Assembly: GCA_022792755.1 (NCBI GenBank)
Contig: JAAWBP010000109.1
Location: 1-29,267, forward strand
Direction: 5' to 3'
From: Oscillospiraceae bacterium
GTDB lineage: Bacteria; Bacillota; Clostridia; Oscillospirales; Ruminococcaceae
DNA: 29,267 bases
A program made the translations under genes and the position numbers. The notes beneath the pieces were generated by a model. The model ran no database searches. It saw only the letters and a program-made list of their open reading frames with translations, and had not been told where the DNA came from. Numbering within the stretch: position 1 is the stretch's first letter; every line of letters starts with the position of its first letter. Below are positions 15,790 to 24,356 of this stretch, piece after piece.

Positions 15790-15850
15790 GTATCGCAGAT
15801 ATGATGCGGGTATTCCATATTGGCAAATTCTAAACGCCTTTATCCGCTTG

Positions 15851-17233
15851 TCATTCGGAATGCGCCTCGAGCGGCCGGATCGTTTTGCGGTAAAGCCTCG
15901 CAAAGAGGAGAATGCTCGCCAGGAGGGAGAAGGTCTCGGCAATCGGGAAGGCAAACCAAACGTTCTGCACCTGCATGGTCTGTGCCAGGAGGAAGGCCGC
16001 CGGAACCAGCACCACCAACTGGCGGAGCACTGAAATGATCAGGCTGTAAACCCCCTTTCCAACTGCCTGGAACAAGGTGGAAAACATGATGCCGAGCGCC
16101 GCCGGAACGAAGCAGATGCTGATCAGCTGGAGGGCCGGAATGCCGATCTCCAGCATGTTTTCCGAGGCGTTGAAGATACCCAGAAGCAGGCCCGGAATTG
16201 TCCAGAATACGACCGTCCCCGCCAGCATGATCACCAGCGCGATCACCGAGCCGATTTTGAGGGCCGATATCAGCCTTCCCTTGTTCCGCGCGCCGAAGTT
16301 GTAGCCCATGATCGGCATAACCCCGTGGGTCAGCCCGAAGACCGGCATAAAGATGAAGGACTGGAGCTTGAAATACACGCCGAAAACAGCGACAGCGGTT
16401 TCGGTAAACGAAATCAGGATCGCATTCATCGCCACGTTCATGACTGAACCGATCGACTGCATAATGATCGACGGAAACCCGACGGCATAGATGCTCTTTA
16501 CAATCCCCCAGTCGAGCTTAAAGCCCTTAAACCGGATCGCGACTGCGTGATCCTTAAATTTGACAATGCAGATGGCAAAAAGCATGGCGACGATCTGGCC
16601 GATCACCGTAGCGACTGCGGCGCCGACAATCCCCATCGCCGGGAGCCCCAGCCAGCCGAAGATAAAGATCGGGTCTAAGATCATATTGGTAACGGCGCCG
16701 ACCAGCTGGAACATCATCGGGTAGATCATATTCCCGGTCGCCTGCAGAATCTTTTCCAGATTGACCTCGATAAAAACACCGAAGGAGGCGACGCAGCAAA
16801 TCCCGATGTAATTGGTGCCCATCTCGACGATTTCCTTTATATCGGTAAAGCTCTGGAAGAACAGCCTCGAACCAAAAAGGCCGACCAGCGCAAAAAGGAG
16901 CCAGCTGGCAACGCCGAGCAGGACGCCGTGCGATGCCGCGCTGTCTGCCAGATCCTGCCGCTTCTCGCCGAGCTTGCGGGAAATAAAGGAATTGATGCCG
17001 ATCGAGGTGCCGACCGCTACCGAAATCATCAGCATCTGGATAGGGAAAGCCAGCGACACAGCTGTCAGTGCGTTCTCGCTGACTTGAGAAACGAAATAGC
17101 TGTCGACAATGTTGTAAAGCGCTTGTACCATCATGGAAAACATCGCCGGAAGCGACATCGAAATAATCAGTTTCAGAACCGGCGCATGCCCCATTTTATT
17201 CTCGTGGGTTTGATTTTCTTCTCCCTGTTTCAT
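15851..17233 (-). CDS. MATE family efflux transporter
   Basis: A 460-residue cation-coupled multidrug/metabolite exporter with about twelve hydrophobic helices. Family landmarks are LPAMFSMMVQALYNIVDSYF in helix 1, TAVSLAFPIQ, a repeat-like second half with GFPSIIMQSIGSVMNVAMN, and PIMGYNFGARN. It belongs to the NorM/DinF superfamily by pattern; the substrate is unknown. The start is set to ATG 17233 because AAGGAG sits 7 bases upstream of it; ATG at 17254 would place the ribosome site inside the gene. A monocistronic unit is likely: its own promoter (17263-17291) and a strong terminator at 15757. It is divergent from the AsrC-like gene. Confidence 0.93.
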   Translation of the reverse strand: MKQGEENQTHENKMGHAPVLKLIISMSLPAMFSMMVQALYNIVDSYFVSQVSENALTAVSLAFPIQMLMISVAVGTSIGINSFISRKLGEKRQDLADSAASHGVLLGVASWLLFALVGLFGSRLFFQSFTDIKEIVEMGTNYIGICCVASFGVFIEVNLEKILQATGNMIYPMMFQLVGAVTNMILDPIFIFGWLGLPAMGIVGAAVATVIGQIVAMLFAICIVKFKDHAVAIRFKGFKLDWGIVKSIYAVGFPSIIMQSIGSVMNVAMNAILISFTETAVAVFGVYFKLQSFIFMPVFGLTHGVMPIMGYNFGARNKGRLISALKIGSVIALVIMLAGTVVFWTIPGLLLGIFNASENMLEIGIPALQLISICFVPAALGIMFSTLFQAVGKGVYSLIISVLRQLVVLVPAAFLLAQTMQVQNVWFAFPIAETFSLLASILLFARLYRKTIRPLEAHSE

Positions 17234-17262
17234 AAATTCACTCCTTATACTCATGTCGTATT

Positions 17263-17291
17263 ATTCTACAACAAAACAAATAAATTGACAA
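17263..17291 (-). promoter_or_regulatory. sigma-A promoter of the MATE gene
   Basis: Minus strand: -35 TTGTCA (17291-17286) and -10 TAGAAT (17268-17263), each five of six matches, with a 17-base spacer. The leader before the MATE ATG is about 25 nt. Confidence 0.8.
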
Positions 17292-17303
17292 CCTTTTGTT
17301 TTG
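17272..17303. promoter_or_regulatory. inverted repeat centred on the MATE -35 box (candidate operator)
   Basis: Nine-base arms CAAAACAAA (17272-17280) and TTTGTTTTG (17295-17303) are perfect inverted repeats with a 14-base spacer. Their centre falls within the MATE -35 hexamer (17286-17291), and arm centres are 23 bases apart, about two helical turns. This is the arrangement of a dimeric repressor site. The arms are low-complexity A/T-rich, so chance is not excluded. No regulator gene is adjacent. Confidence 0.4.
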
Positions 17304-17340
17304 ATTCAGTGTTTTTTATCAGGCCGCAGAAAGCGATTCA

Positions 17341-17369
17341 TTGACCTTTTTATAAAATTATGCTATCTT
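17341..17369 (+). promoter_or_regulatory. sigma-A promoter of the AsrC-like gene
   Basis: Plus strand: -35 TTGACC (17341-17346, five of six), 17-base spacer, -10 TATCTT (17364-17369, four of six) preceded by TGC, giving an extended -10. The leader to the ATG at 17457 is about 80 nt. It is divergent from the MATE promoter, the two -35 boxes being 49 bases apart. Confidence 0.7.
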
Positions 17370-17456
17370 AAATATGTGAAAAAGTCTTCCATTCAGCCGC
17401 AAAATTTAAAAGAAGGATTTAAAGCGGTAAAATATAAAATTAGGAGTCGATTCAAA

Positions 17457-18404
17457 ATGGCTAAAACAAAGGTAAAACCAGCCGACATCGCCCGTGTGAA
17501 GGGGATGGGCTTTCTTTTAAACCGCGGAACAGATTCTTTTTCCGGCAGGGTTGTCCCGGCCGGCGGCATTTTCACCGCAGAACAGCTCAGTACGATTGCG
17601 GAATGCGCTGAGAAGTTCGGAAACGGCAAAGTTGCCTTTACCAGCCGGCTCGCCGCCGAGATTGTCGGAATCCCCTATGAAAAAATAGACGAAGCGGTCG
17701 CCTTTGTGGAAAAGTGCGGCTTGTCCTTTGGCGGGACGGGGGCGAAAATCCGGCCGGTGACGACCTGCAAGGGGACGACCTGCGTCTATGGGAATTTCGA
17801 CACCCAAGCCATGGCAAAGGAAATCCACGACCGCTATTATCTCGGCTGGAGCGACGTCAAGCTGCCGCATAAATTTAAAATTTCAGTCGGGGGATGCCCC
17901 AACAGCTGCATGAAGCCGAGCCTGAACGACTTCGGCGTCGAGGCGCATCGAATCCCACAGTATGACAAGGAAAAATGCCGCGGTTGCAAAAAATGCCTCA
18001 TCGAAGCCGCCTGCCCCATGAAAGCGGCCGCTTTAAACAGCGACGAGCAGAAGCTCGCGATCGACCAGTCGGTCTGCACCGCCTGCGGCGTCTGCACCGG
18101 GAAATGCCCCTTCGGCGCAGTGGCGGATCACGACGACGTAAAATTCAAAATCTTTGTGGGCGGCACCTGGGGGAAGAAAACCCGCAACGGCACCCCTCTC
18201 TCCCGGCTGGTAGAACGGGACGAGGTTTTCCCTCTCCTCGAAAAGACCATGCTGTGGTTTAAAAAGCACGCATATCAAAAGGAGCGGCTCGGCGCTGCCA
18301 TCGACCGGGTCGGCGTAGACCAGTTAGAAAAGGAACTTTTTTCTGACAGCCTGCTCCGGGAAAAAGACGAAATCCTCGCCGCAGAGGTCAAAGCGCGCCC
18401 CTGA
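17457..18404 (+). CDS. nitrite/sulfite reductase-like protein with siroheme/4Fe-4S motif and two ferredoxin clusters (AsrC-like)
   Basis: A 315-residue cytosolic redox protein and the only plus-strand gene. A ferredoxin-like half domain (about 14-90) precedes the siroheme/4Fe-4S motif, C104-x5-C109 then C147-x3-C151 (TCKGTTC and GGCPNSC). This is followed by a two-cluster ferredoxin insert, C174-x2-C177-x2-C180-x5-C186-P and C207-x2-C210-x2-C213-x3-C217-P. This order is that of AsrC, the catalytic subunit of anaerobic sulfite reductase, and of related assimilatory proteins. The first cluster has five residues before its last Cys instead of the usual three. No asrA or asrB partner is nearby, so the electron donor and substrate (sulfite, nitrite or other) are open. 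Start supported by AGGAG ten bases upstream. Own promoter and terminator. Confidence 0.85.
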   Translation: MAKTKVKPADIARVKGMGFLLNRGTDSFSGRVVPAGGIFTAEQLSTIAECAEKFGNGKVAFTSRLAAEIVGIPYEKIDEAVAFVEKCGLSFGGTGAKIRPVTTCKGTTCVYGNFDTQAMAKEIHDRYYLGWSDVKLPHKFKISVGGCPNSCMKPSLNDFGVEAHRIPQYDKEKCRGCKKCLIEAACPMKAAALNSDEQKLAIDQSVCTACGVCTGKCPFGAVADHDDVKFKIFVGGTWGKKTRNGTPLSRLVERDEVFPLLEKTMLWFKKHAYQKERLGAAIDRVGVDQLEKELFSDSLLREKDEILAAEVKARP

Positions 18405-18465
18405 CGAGCTCATAGATCGATCCCCCAGCTCACCCGGAGATTTTATCATCACCGAAACGTCCAGA

Positions 18466-18502
18466 GCCCGGCGATTCAACACCAGAATCGCCGGGCGTTT
18501 TT
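18466..18502 (+). terminator. intrinsic terminator of the AsrC-like gene
   Basis: An 11-bp stem, GCCCGGCGATT with AATCGCCGGGC, a 9-base loop, and then GTTTTTCTT. It lies 61 bases past the stop codon. It is placed between two convergent genes, so it may also stop minus-strand transcripts of the DUF3006 gene, although no U-run follows on that strand. Confidence 0.93.
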
Positions 18503-18525
18503 CTTATGCTCTCAAAGCGAAACCT

Positions 18526-18735
18526 TCACTCAAACAGTTTCTTTGAAAGACGGCGCACCTCTTCCCGAAGCTTTTCAGTCTGCTCAGGGTCGGCGCGGTA
18601 AACACCGCCCGATTCCACCAAAACATCCCCCTCGTTCACCGGGCCGGAACACTGTTCCAGCGGGAGGGAGACCATCTCCTGCCCCTCCGTCTCACAGACG
18701 GCGATCCCATTTTCGATCCGGTCGACAATCAGCAT
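18526..18735 (-). CDS. DUF3006 domain-containing small protein
   Basis: A 69-residue protein. The N-terminal core MLIVDRIENGIAVCE is the hallmark of the DUF3006 family: a small beta-rich domain of unknown function often found next to ComEC-type metallo-beta-lactamase proteins. The C-terminus is a charged helix (PEQTEKLREEVRRLSKKLF). Start chosen at 18735 because GGTGAT sits just upstream and family members start here. In-frame ATGs at 18747 and 18801 are alternatives, the latter preceded by GGAAAGGG. It lies 88 bases after the metallo-beta-lactamase gene and is probably cotranscribed with it. Confidence 0.8.
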   Translation of the reverse strand: MLIVDRIENGIAVCETEGQEMVSLPLEQCSGPVNEGDVLVESGGVYRADPEQTEKLREEVRRLSKKLFE

Positions 18736-18823
18736 CTCAATCACCATACGATACGAGCCGCATGAAAGGCCGTTCAAAATCGGCCCTTTTGCAGCCGGCA
18801 TCGTCCCTTTCCGGTTTATGTAG

Positions 18824-19777
18824 TCATCTTTCCGTAATCACCTTGATCGATTCGTCCTCAAATTCAAACACAATGCTTCCGTTGAGGTCTGTCCGGTAAA
18901 CCGGCTTTTCAAATTTCTCGATCCGCCCCAGAACCGACGTGGTCGGATGGTTGTAGCTGTTGTTCGCCCCGACGCAGATGACAAAACAGTCGGGCGAAAC
19001 CGCGTCTAAAAACTTCTGGGTACTGGATGTGCTGCTGCCGTGGTGGCTCAGCTTGAGGATGCTGCACCTGAGCGCATCTTTTTGTTTGAGCATCTCCTTT
19101 TCCGCATCCTTCTCGGCGTCGCCGCAGAAAAGGGCCGAATAGCCCTTCGCCGAAAATTTTACACAGACGGACATGCTGTTGAGGTTGTCGTAATCCTTCG
19201 TAGGCCCCAGAAAAGTGAGTTTTGCATCCTTCCCTTCGGCCAGAATGATTTCACCACAATCTTGAGCGGCCTTTATCTTCAGCCCCTTCTTTTCAATCGC
19301 ACCCAAAAGGTTCCGGTAGGTCGCCGTTGTCGGCACGATTTCGTCCGGAATCCGCGGCATGATCACCGTGCCGATTTCGAAAGCTTCGATCACCGCCTGG
19401 AGCCCGCCGATGTGGTCGGAGTGCGGATGGCTCCCGATCACGTAATCGAGCCGCTTCACACCGAGGGAGGACAGGTATTCGACAACATCCGTCCGCTCCG
19501 TCTCCTTCTCTCCCGCATCGATCAGGATATTCCGGCCGTAGGCCTTGATATAGACCGAGTCCCCTTGCCCCACGTCGATGAAATGGACAGCAACATCGGC
19601 GTCCTGGTTCAGATATCCCGCCGAGATGGATTTGCTGGTTTCAGGCGGAGGAGAGAGCCACTCCTCTAAAGGGATCGTCCCAGTAAAGACGGCATAGCAC
19701 AGGGAGGCGATCAAAACCAGAACTGAAATGATCAGCGGAATCCTTCCGCTCTTTGCCCTATGACTTCTTTTTGCCAT
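18824..19777 (-). CDS. membrane-anchored ComEC/Rec2-type MBL-fold hydrolase
   Basis: A 317-residue protein. A basic N-terminus and one hydrophobic helix (about 13-31) suggest a signal anchor, so the enzyme domain would face outside. The domain has the MBL motifs HFIDVGQGDS, LIDAG, SHPHSDHIGG (HxHxDH), the Asp in LFCGDAEKDAE, and LKLSHHGSSTS. This is the soluble metallo-beta-lactamase domain of ComEC, found here alone without the competence channel. Family members act on DNA or phosphodiesters; substrate unproven. Its start overlaps the YgiQ gene end by 20 bases; AAGGGG lies upstream within that gene. DUF3006 follows. Confidence 0.88.
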   Translation of the reverse strand: MAKRSHRAKSGRIPLIISVLVLIASLCYAVFTGTIPLEEWLSPPPETSKSISAGYLNQDADVAVHFIDVGQGDSVYIKAYGRNILIDAGEKETERTDVVEYLSSLGVKRLDYVIGSHPHSDHIGGLQAVIEAFEIGTVIMPRIPDEIVPTTATYRNLLGAIEKKGLKIKAAQDCGEIILAEGKDAKLTFLGPTKDYDNLNSMSVCVKFSAKGYSALFCGDAEKDAEKEMLKQKDALRCSILKLSHHGSSTSSTQKFLDAVSPDCFVICVGANNSYNHPTTSVLGRIEKFEKPVYRTDLNGSIVFEFEDESIKVITER

Positions 19778-21728
19778 GCTTCTTCCCCTTCTTTCCCGCG
19801 GCAGCGTTCCGGCCGGCCCGGCCCTGTTCCGCCTTCTTTGAGGTTTTCGAATGCAGCTTGCCGGCGGCGCGCTGCTTTACCTTTTGGGTTTTGGCATATC
19901 CCTTCGCTGCGGTTTTCCGCGCCTGGTCGGACAGATGGAGTGCATCCCGCACCAGGCAGTTCGGCCCCGTCCCAATCAAATCGGTTCTGTGGGCGAGCTT
20001 CAGCGCCTTGAGCACCAAGTCTTTATTGGACGGGCGGAAATATTGCAGCAGCGCCCGCTGCATCGCCTTTTCCTCCGCCGTTTTCGGGACGTAAACCGGC
20101 TCCATTGTCATCGGGTTCAGGCCGGTGTAAAACATACAAGTGGAAAGGGTGCCCGGCGTCGGGTAAAAATCCTGCACCTGTTCCGGGCGGATTTTCTGCT
20201 CCTTCAAAAAAAGCGCCAGCTCAATGGCGTCGCTGAGGGTGCTCCCTGGATGGGAGGACATCAGATACGGAACCAGGTACTGCTCTTTTCCAACCTCTTT
20301 TGTGACCTGATAAAAACGGTCTGCAAACTTTTTATAGGTTTCAATATGCGGTTTCCCCATCGCGTCCAGTACAGAAGCCGAGCAGTGCTCCGGCGCAACC
20401 TTGAGCTGCCCGCTGACGTGGTACTGCACCAGCTCCCGCATAAAGGACGGATCCGGGTCTGCCATCAGGTAATCGTACCGGATTCCCGAACGGATAAAAA
20501 CCCGCTTGATCCCCGGAAGTGCTCTCAGCTTTCTGAGCAGCCCCAGATATTCGCTGTGGTCTGCAACGAGCTGGGGGCAAGGGGAAGGCGCCAGGCATTT
20601 CCGCTCCCTGCAAAGCCCCCTCTCCTTCTGCACCGCGCAGGAGGGATGTCGGAAGTTGGCGGTCGGGCCGCCGACGTCGTGGATATACCCCTTAAAACGG
20701 GGGCTGCCCAGGAAGGAACGCGCCTCGTTCAGCACCGATTCCTCACTGCGGCAGGTGACCTTCCGCCCTTGGTGGAGGGCGATGGAGCAGAAATTGCAAT
20801 GGCCGAAGCATCCGCGGTTGTGGGTGATGGAAAACTCCACCTCCTCAATCGCCGGAACACCCCCCTGCTTTTCATAGCTCGGATGGTACATCCGCATATA
20901 GGGCAGGGCGTAGACGGCGTCCATCTCGTCCTGCGTCAGCGCCCGCATCGGCGGGTTCTGCACCAGCATCACCGCGCCGTGGCGCTGAATCACCGTCTTT
21001 CCATACACCTCATCCTGCTCGGTGATCTGAATTTTGCAGGCTTTGGCATAGGCTTCCTTCTTGGTGCTGACCTGCTCGAAATTAGGGCATTCTCTGGCCC
21101 CCAGCGGCGTATTGACCGGCGCTGTCAAGTAGCAGGTGCCGGGGATATCGGTGATCTCCCCGGCCGGAACCCCCTTTGCCAGGCGCGACGCGATCTCGAC
21201 GGTCTGGCGCTCCCCCATCCCATAGCTCAGCAGGTCGGCGCCGGAATCGATCAGGATTGAGGGGCGAACCTCGTCGTCCCAATAATCATAGTGGGCAAAC
21301 CGGCGGAGGGATGCTTCCAGTCCACCGATTACGATCGGGATCTCTCCAAACGCCTTACGGAGCTGTTGACAGTAAACGATCACCGCCCGGTCGGGGCGTT
21401 TTCCGGCCTTCCCTCCCGGCGAATAAGCGTCGTCGGAACGGAGCCGCTTTGCAGAGGTGTAATGCGCCACCATCGAGTCGATATTGCCCGAGGTGACAAA
21501 AAAGCCATATCGAGGCGCGCCGAGCTCCTCGAAATCGTGCAGGGTGTGGTAATGGGGCTGGGCGATCATCCCGACCGAATAGCCCTGCGATTCCAGCACC
21601 CGGGAAATGATCGCGACCCCAAAGCTGGGATGATCGACATAGGCATCCCCCGTCACACAGATGAAATCGAACCGCTCGATTCCCCGCTCCGCCATTTCTT
21701 CTCTTGTCATCGGCAAAAAACCAGACAT
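19758..21728 (-). CDS. YgiQ family radical SAM protein
   Basis: A 656-residue protein of the UPF0313/YgiQ family. The N-terminal region (FDFICVTGDAYVDHPSFG) resembles a B12-binding-like Rossmann segment. The radical SAM cluster motif is CFGHCNFC (CxxxCxxC) near residue 310. Conserved family blocks such as DVGGPTANFRHPSC and KVAPEHCSASVL follow. The C-terminal 45 residues are Lys/Gly/Ala-rich and presumably disordered or nucleic-acid-binding. The start is ATG at 21728 with AGGAGG four bases upstream; the earlier TTG at 21749 would bury that site. The reaction of the family is not known to me. The gene is 34 bases after ftsK. Confidence 0.93.
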   Translation of the reverse strand: MSGFLPMTREEMAERGIERFDFICVTGDAYVDHPSFGVAIISRVLESQGYSVGMIAQPHYHTLHDFEELGAPRYGFFVTSGNIDSMVAHYTSAKRLRSDDAYSPGGKAGKRPDRAVIVYCQQLRKAFGEIPIVIGGLEASLRRFAHYDYWDDEVRPSILIDSGADLLSYGMGERQTVEIASRLAKGVPAGEITDIPGTCYLTAPVNTPLGARECPNFEQVSTKKEAYAKACKIQITEQDEVYGKTVIQRHGAVMLVQNPPMRALTQDEMDAVYALPYMRMYHPSYEKQGGVPAIEEVEFSITHNRGCFGHCNFCSIALHQGRKVTCRSEESVLNEARSFLGSPRFKGYIHDVGGPTANFRHPSCAVQKERGLCRERKCLAPSPCPQLVADHSEYLGLLRKLRALPGIKRVFIRSGIRYDYLMADPDPSFMRELVQYHVSGQLKVAPEHCSASVLDAMGKPHIETYKKFADRFYQVTKEVGKEQYLVPYLMSSHPGSTLSDAIELALFLKEQKIRPEQVQDFYPTPGTLSTCMFYTGLNPMTMEPVYVPKTAEEKAMQRALLQYFRPSNKDLVLKALKLAHRTDLIGTGPNCLVRDALHLSDQARKTAAKGYAKTQKVKQRAAGKLHSKTSKKAEQGRAGRNAAAGKKGKKHGKKKS

Positions 21729-21762
21729 AGCTCCTCCTAACAAAAGCACAGGCTTAACAATT

Positions 21763-24222
21763 CTATTCTCCCTCCGACGGATCGTGGTTGAGGTTCCGCT
21801 CCAGCCACTGCTGGCGAGTCATGAGCACCTGGCGGGGCTTGCTCCCCTCAAAGGGGCCAACGACCCCCATCTGCTCCATCTCATCCACTAGGCGGGCCGC
21901 GCGGGCATATCCCACCTTCAGCCGCCGCTGGAGGTACGATGTGGAAGCCTGCCCTGCCTCGATCACGCACTCGATTGCGGCGGAAAGCATGTCGTCCTTC
22001 TCGTCGAATCCGCCGCCGTCCCCGCCTTTGCTTCCCTTTTCAGCGGCGGCCTGTTTTTCGATTTCCTCGATCACCTGCTCGTCGTAGTCGGCGGAGTCCT
22101 TCTTCTTGATAAAGTCCACGACCTGCTCCACCTCTTTTTCGGTGACAAAGCAGCCCTGCACCCGGACGGGCTTTGGATACCCCACCGGATAAAACAGCAT
22201 ATCGCCCCGGCCGAGCAGCTTTTCAGCGCCGCTGCCGTCCAGGATGGTGCGGGAGTCGACCTGGGACGAAACCGCGAAGGCGATCCGGCTCGGGACATTG
22301 GCCTTGATCAGGCCGGTGATTACATCGACCGAGGGGCGCTGGGTCGCGATGACCAGATGCATCCCCGCCGCGCGGGCCATCTGCGCCAGGCGGCAGATGG
22401 AATCCTCCACCTCGTTCGGCGCCGCCATCATCAGGTCGGCGAGCTCGTCGATGATGATGACAATTTGGGGCAGCGGGTCGAGCTCGTCCGAATTCTTCGC
22501 GATGCTGTTGTATCCCTCCAGGTCGCGGACGGAATGATCCGCAAAGAGCTTATACCGTTTGAGCATTTCGGTGACCGCCCAGCCCAGCGCACCGGCCGCC
22601 TTGCGCGGGTCGGTCACGACGGGGACGAGCAGATGGGGAATCCCGTTGTAAACGCCGAGCTCGACCACCTTCGGGTCTACTAGCAAAAGGCGGACTTCCT
22701 CCGGCTTCGCCTTATAAAGCAGGCTGATGATAATCGAGTTGATGCAGACGGATTTTCCCGAACCAGTCGAGCCGGCGATCAGCAGATGGGGCATCTTGGC
22801 GAGGTTCGCAAGGGTGACGTTCCCCGCGATATCCCGGCCAAGCGCCACCGTCAGCTTCGACTTTGCATCATAGAATTGGTCGCAGTCGATGATTTCGCGC
22901 ATCGTGACCACGTCGACCTTTTTGTTCGGCACCTCGATGCCGACCGCGGGTTTATTCGGGATCGGCGCCTCAATCCGCACCCCCGCCGCCGCGAGGTTCA
23001 AGGCGATGTCGTCCGCCAGCCCGGTGATCCGGCTGATCTTCACCCCGGCCGAGGGCTGGAGCTCATACCGGGTGACAGCGGGGCCGCGGCTGACGTTGAT
23101 GATCCTCGTCTGAACGCCGAAGCTTTTGAGGGTGTCCACCAGACGGTCTGCGTTGGCCTGCAATTCCCCGCTGGCGTCGATATTTTCTGTATTCTGAGGG
23201 GCGCGCAGGAGGCTGACCGGCGGAAAAACATAGCCGTTCCCTTCCTCTTCCGCCGCAAAACGGATCGGCGGCTCCTCTGCTTCCCGCTTCGGCGTATTCT
23301 GGGAAACAGCCGGAGCAGCCGGGACGGTTTCCGCCGGCGGAACCGTTTCGGGTTCCGGCTTGTCCGGCGGGAGCGGCTCTTCCACCGGCTCGGACGGAGG
23401 CACGCTGTCAATCGGGATATCGATCTGCGAACGCTTCCTTCTGGATTTTTTAGGCTTCTCCGGTTCGGCCACGACAATCGGCGCCTTAGGGGACGAAACC
23501 GGGTGCTCCGGCAGCTCCGAATCCGGGCCGAGGTCTACGTCGATATCGAACCGGGCCTGGCTTTTCGCAAGACGCTCCTGCTCCCGCAGCTCCGCCTTTT
23601 CCTCGTAATCCTCCCGGATCTTCTGAACCGGCTTCGCCACACCCCGGAAGAAGCCCAGCAGGGTTGTCCCGGTGATCAGCAGGACAAAGGCGAAGATCAA
23701 AAGCCCGGTGATGATCCCCGCGCCGACTTTGCCGCAGGCGGCGAGGAGCGGCCAGCCGACCAGTCCGGCGGCCAATCCTCCGCCCTGCTTGGACACACCG
23801 TAATCGTACAGCTTGACACACTGGTCGATAAAGTTGTCCCCCGGCACATCACCCACGCATAGAATTTGCAGAAGGGAGGACAATAAAACAAGGAGGAGCG
23901 CTGTCTGCCAAACCTTGTGGCGGATCGCCCCAAAGGGGCGGTCCATCGAGGCACAGATCGCTATGTAAACAAAGATCGGCGCGACCACATAGCCCGTAAA
24001 GCCAAACAGCCCAAACAGCACATCATGACAAGCCTTCCAGACCGACTCCCCCTCGAAGATGCTGAGAAAGAAAAACAGAAGCCCCAACACAAAGTAAATG
24101 ATTGCGGCGATCTGGCGGGCGTGCTTTTCCCGCTTTTCAGCCTGCCGGACAGAAGCTGTTTTTTTCGGCGCCGGGGTTTTCCTCCCCGTATTTTTCTTTT
24201 TACCCGAAGTTTGACCTGCCAT
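21763..24222 (-). CDS. ftsK: DNA translocase FtsK/SpoIIIE
   Basis: An 819-residue membrane-anchored DNA motor that clears chromosomal DNA from the septum or, in sporulation, pumps it into the forespore. A Lys-rich start is followed by four hydrophobic helices (about 37-58, 70-90, 100-118, 155-185). A Pro/Glu-rich linker runs to about 320. The RecA-like motor has Walker A GSTGSGKSVCI and Walker B IVIIIDELADLM. The C-terminal gamma domain is a winged helix (YLQRRLKVGYARAARLVDEM) that reads orientation sequences. Start supported by AAAGGAGG directly upstream of the ATG. Neighbours ylzJ and tepA match the arrangement known around spoIIIE in Bacillus, with uppP inserted here. Confidence 0.96.
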   Translation of the reverse strand: MAGQTSGKKKNTGRKTPAPKKTASVRQAEKREKHARQIAAIIYFVLGLLFFFLSIFEGESVWKACHDVLFGLFGFTGYVVAPIFVYIAICASMDRPFGAIRHKVWQTALLLVLLSSLLQILCVGDVPGDNFIDQCVKLYDYGVSKQGGGLAAGLVGWPLLAACGKVGAGIITGLLIFAFVLLITGTTLLGFFRGVAKPVQKIREDYEEKAELREQERLAKSQARFDIDVDLGPDSELPEHPVSSPKAPIVVAEPEKPKKSRRKRSQIDIPIDSVPPSEPVEEPLPPDKPEPETVPPAETVPAAPAVSQNTPKREAEEPPIRFAAEEEGNGYVFPPVSLLRAPQNTENIDASGELQANADRLVDTLKSFGVQTRIINVSRGPAVTRYELQPSAGVKISRITGLADDIALNLAAAGVRIEAPIPNKPAVGIEVPNKKVDVVTMREIIDCDQFYDAKSKLTVALGRDIAGNVTLANLAKMPHLLIAGSTGSGKSVCINSIIISLLYKAKPEEVRLLLVDPKVVELGVYNGIPHLLVPVVTDPRKAAGALGWAVTEMLKRYKLFADHSVRDLEGYNSIAKNSDELDPLPQIVIIIDELADLMMAAPNEVEDSICRLAQMARAAGMHLVIATQRPSVDVITGLIKANVPSRIAFAVSSQVDSRTILDGSGAEKLLGRGDMLFYPVGYPKPVRVQGCFVTEKEVEQVVDFIKKKDSADYDEQVIEEIEKQAAAEKGSKGGDGGGFDEKDDMLSAAIECVIEAGQASTSYLQRRLKVGYARAARLVDEMEQMGVVGPFEGSKPRQVLMTRQQWLERNLNHDPSEGE

Positions 24223-24324
24223 ACTTCCTCCTTTAACCGAGAACGCTCCCTTTCCGTTCAGCGAACGCGCAAGCCCCTCTATCTCCCGGCGAACATTCTA
24301 TTCCGCCGAAGCTTTAACAACCCC

Positions 24325-24343
24325 CGCCGCAGAAGATGCGGCG
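24325..24343 (-). terminator. weak hairpin between uppP and ftsK
   Basis: A 7-bp stem, CGCCGCA with TGCGGCG, and a 5-base loop. On the minus strand it is followed by GGGGTTGTT, a poor U-tract, and preceded by a T-run. It could attenuate read-through from uppP into ftsK; an intrinsic terminator is not convincing. Confidence 0.3.
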
Positions 24344-24356
24344 AAAAAAGCAGACG

